Assembly: GCA_018335765.1 (NCBI GenBank)
Contig: JAGXRU010000265.1
Location: 1-7,077 of the forward strand
Length of the DNA: 7,077 nt
Reading direction: 5' to 3'
From: Alkaliphilus sp.
GTDB lineage: Bacteria > Bacillota > Clostridia > Peptostreptococcales > Thermotaleaceae
The notes under the pieces were generated by a model, which saw only the letters and a program-made list of their open reading frames with translations, was not told the DNA's origin and did not search any database. Each line of letters begins with the position of its first letter. Positions within the stretch are counted from its first letter, which is position 1. This document shows, piece by piece, positions 5,182 through 7,077 of this stretch. The translations under genes were made by a program, and so were the position numbers.

Positions 5182-6252
5182 ATGAATAAGAAAAATATGT
5201 ACATAGCCTTGGTGGCTGTATTGGTAGTAGTTGCATTTTTGATAGGAGGAATGGTGGATCTTAGTCCTCAGGAACAAGCCGCCACGCAAGCTGAAGTACA
5301 GACTGAGGTACCAGCTGAAGCACAAAATGAAATAGTGAATGTATATACTTCAAGGCACTATGGTGTCGAGCCAGTGTTTGACAAGTTTACTGAAGAAACA
5401 GGTATTGAGGTAAGATTTACCAGCGGAACTGATGCCATGCTGCGAGAACGTTTAAAGGCAGAAGGTGCCAATACTCCTGCAGATATGTATATAGCAGTGG
5501 ATGCGGGCAATTTATGGCTGGCGGCACAAGATAACTTGCTGGCGCCACTTGACAGCCAAGCACTTATTGATAATATTCCCGAGAACTTGAGAGATGCTGA
5601 TAACCGTTGGTTTGGATTGACCAAGAGGGTACGTACCATAATGTACAATCCTGAACGTGTATCGCCGGAGGAATTATCCACCTACGAAGCGTTGAGTGAC
5701 CCTAAATGGAATGGCCGCCTTGCAATGAGACCTTCAACCCATTCATATACACAGTCTCTAGTTTCCAGTTTGATTGCCGCTCATGGTTCGGCACAGACAG
5801 AGGAAATAGTGAAGGGCTGGGTAGCAAACAAACCGGTACTTATAGATAGTGATACTCGTATACTCGAGGCTTTAGCAGCTGGAGAAGCCGATGTGGCAAT
5901 AACCAATCATTATTACTTGGGAAGGATACTTCAAGAAAACCCGGATTTTCCAATAAAGATATTCTGGGCAAACCAAGATGATCGTGGTGCTCATGCAAAT
6001 ATAAGCGGAGCCGGAGTTACCGCTCATTCTCCAAATCGTGAGAATGCAATCAAACTCATTGAGTGGTTAAGCGGTTCCGGACAGGAAATGTTCGCAAGCA
6101 CAAACCATGAGTTTCCAGCCAACCCAGATGCCGCCGTTCATCCAATAATCGCTGAATTTGGCGAATTTATAACCGACCCTCTTGAGAAGTCCGAGTATGG
6201 TCGATTACAGGCAGATGCGGTAGAACTTATGAACAGGCTAGGATATCAATAA
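5182..6252 (+). CDS. Ferric iron ABC transporter substrate-binding protein (FutA/FbpA type)
   Basis: This extracytoplasmic protein would capture Fe3+ and deliver it to the permease encoded next. The 356 residues comprise an N-terminal hydrophobic segment (about 7-24), a low-complexity Ala/Glu/Gln linker (about 28-50) and a periplasmic-binding-type fold. Likely iron ligands are H59 and Y60 in TSRHY, Y189 in HSYTQS, and Y244-Y245 in NHYYLGR; their spacing fits FutA-like proteins, which use one His and four Tyr. The start has AGGAGGT 4 nt upstream. Unusually for a Gram-positive binding protein there is no cysteine at all: where a lipobox would be, the sequence is LIGG followed by Met, so it is probably held by an uncleaved signal anchor or secreted. 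A Fur-like site covers the promoter. The permease gene starts 47 nt after the stop. Iron specificity is inferred from these residues and the operator. Confidence 0.93.
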   Translation: MNKKNMYIALVAVLVVVAFLIGGMVDLSPQEQAATQAEVQTEVPAEAQNEIVNVYTSRHYGVEPVFDKFTEETGIEVRFTSGTDAMLRERLKAEGANTPADMYIAVDAGNLWLAAQDNLLAPLDSQALIDNIPENLRDADNRWFGLTKRVRTIMYNPERVSPEELSTYEALSDPKWNGRLAMRPSTHSYTQSLVSSLIAAHGSAQTEEIVKGWVANKPVLIDSDTRILEALAAGEADVAITNHYYLGRILQENPDFPIKIFWANQDDRGAHANISGAGVTAHSPNRENAIKLIEWLSGSGQEMFASTNHEFPANPDAAVHPIIAEFGEFITDPLEKSEYGRLQADAVELMNRLGYQ

Positions 6253-6299
6253 TCCCCCTATATCTCAGTATAGATAAATTGACAGAAGGAAAGTGATGT

Positions 6300-7077
6300 A
6301 TGCTAGATAAAATTGCTTCAGACATCCAAAAACAGGGCAAAAAACAGATTGATTTTTTGTCCCTCATACCCTTCATTGTGATTAGCCTCACATTGCTACC
6401 AGTAGCAGTTGTGGCTTTTTCGCTGTTCTCTCCTTCAGTTGAGGTATGGAGGCATTTATGGGATACCATATTACCACGAATATTAGCTAATACATTTTTA
6501 CTGCTGGCAGGCGTTGCCAGCGGAACATTGGTGCTAGGAACTGGTCTAGCTTGGCTGATAACTGCATACGAATTCCCTGGCAAAAGGACATTTAAGTGGT
6601 TGCTGGTACTCCCTATGGCAGTGCCAGCCTATGTAATGGGCTTTATATACATGGCACTTTTTGATTTTGCAGGGCCTGTGCAATCCATGATTCGTGAAAT
6701 GGGATGGCAAGGCATGACATTTCCTCAAATAAGGTCGGGAGCAGGGGCAATACTGGTAATGATTCTGGTGCTGTACCCTTATGTTTTCTTATTGGCCAAG
6801 GCTGGATTTGAGGAGCAGTCGGGTAGTGTATTTGAGGCAGCCAAGGTTTTGGGATGCAGTAAGATGGGGATTTTTTTCAGGGTTGCATTTCCCTTAGCCA
6901 GACCCTCTATAGCCGCAGGTGTAGCTTTGGCGTCTATGGATGCCCTTGCTGATTTCGCCACTGTCAGATATTTCAACTTTCCGACTGTTTCTGACGGTAT
7001 CATTAGGGTATGGCACGGTATGATGAATTTAGGAGCGGCCTCCGAGATGGCAGGGTTGCTAGCCATCTTTTCACTGG
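6300..7077 (+). CDS. Ferric iron ABC transporter permease (FbpB type), 3'-partial
   Basis: This is the membrane component that passes iron released by the upstream binding protein. The frame stays open from ATG 6300 to the window end, giving 259 visible residues. Predicted helices lie near 20-42, 62-88, 99-121, 146-168 and 203-220. The cytoplasmic EAA loop, which docks the ATPase, is EAAKVLG (179-185) followed by PLARP (198-202). The stretch DFATVRYFNFPT (218-229) is typical of iron permeases of this class. Family members usually have two such halves (roughly 500 or more residues), so about half is visible. AGAAGGA lies 9 nt before the ATG; the nearby ATG at 6296 reads only four codons before a stop. 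The 47-nt gap to the preceding gene, with no strong terminator, supports one operon. An ATPase gene is expected downstream. Confidence 0.92.
   Translation, partial: MLDKIASDIQKQGKKQIDFLSLIPFIVISLTLLPVAVVAFSLFSPSVEVWRHLWDTILPRILANTFLLLAGVASGTLVLGTGLAWLITAYEFPGKRTFKWLLVLPMAVPAYVMGFIYMALFDFAGPVQSMIREMGWQGMTFPQIRSGAGAILVMILVLYPYVFLLAKAGFEEQSGSVFEAAKVLGCSKMGIFFRVAFPLARPSIAAGVALASMDALADFATVRYFNFPTVSDGIIRVWHGMMNLGAASEMAGLLAIFSL

Noticed and set aside
6227..7066. Open frames on the minus strand opposite the permease gene
   Set aside because: They mirror the codon pattern of the clear plus-strand permease and show no domain; the plus-strand frame has an EAA loop, helices and a ribosome binding site.
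1..7077. CRISPR array, rRNA or complete mobile element
   Set aside because: No regularly spaced repeats, rRNA-like stretches or transposase/integrase coding sequence are present.

Overview
The window looks like chromosomal DNA of a low-GC Gram-positive bacterium, most likely a member of the Clostridia. This rests on AT-rich spacers, strong AGGAGG-type ribosome binding sites, consensus sigma-A-type promoters and protein families typical of that group; the genus is not resolved. Nothing here is clearly a new system. It is an iron and divalent-metal transport locus beside a cyclic-di-GMP enzyme, with several unexplained non-coding structures.

Layout. Positions 9-1784 (+) encode a membrane-anchored GGDEF-EAL protein, probably cut at its 5' end by the window edge. 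It converges on mgtE (1890-3224, -), a Mg2+ transporter/channel with a regulatory N domain and a CBS pair. Between mgtE and the next gene lie GC-rich palindromes (3303-3368), and a 25-nt inverted repeat flanks mgtE (1811-1835 and 3372-3396). Next come fetB (3392-4174, -) and fetA (4171-4812, -), an overlapping permease/ATPase pair of the FetAB (UPF0014) type, associated in E. coli with iron export.

A 369-nt divergent spacer (4813-5181) carries a likely fetA promoter facing left and a strong promoter facing right. The right-facing promoter has a Fur-box-like operator just downstream of its -10 element. It drives a FutA/FbpA-type ferric-iron binding protein gene (5182-6252, +), followed 47 nt later by an FbpB-type iron permease (6300 to beyond the window end). 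The matching ATPase gene would be expected further right, but that is inference.

How the parts fit. The right-hand operon would import ferric iron when Fur repression is relieved. The left-hand pair may export iron or protect against its toxicity, giving divergent import and export control from one spacer. MgtE adds Mg2+ homeostasis. The GGDEF-EAL protein has an intact cyclase motif but a substituted conserved EAL residue and no inhibitory I-site, so it may act mainly as a diguanylate cyclase.
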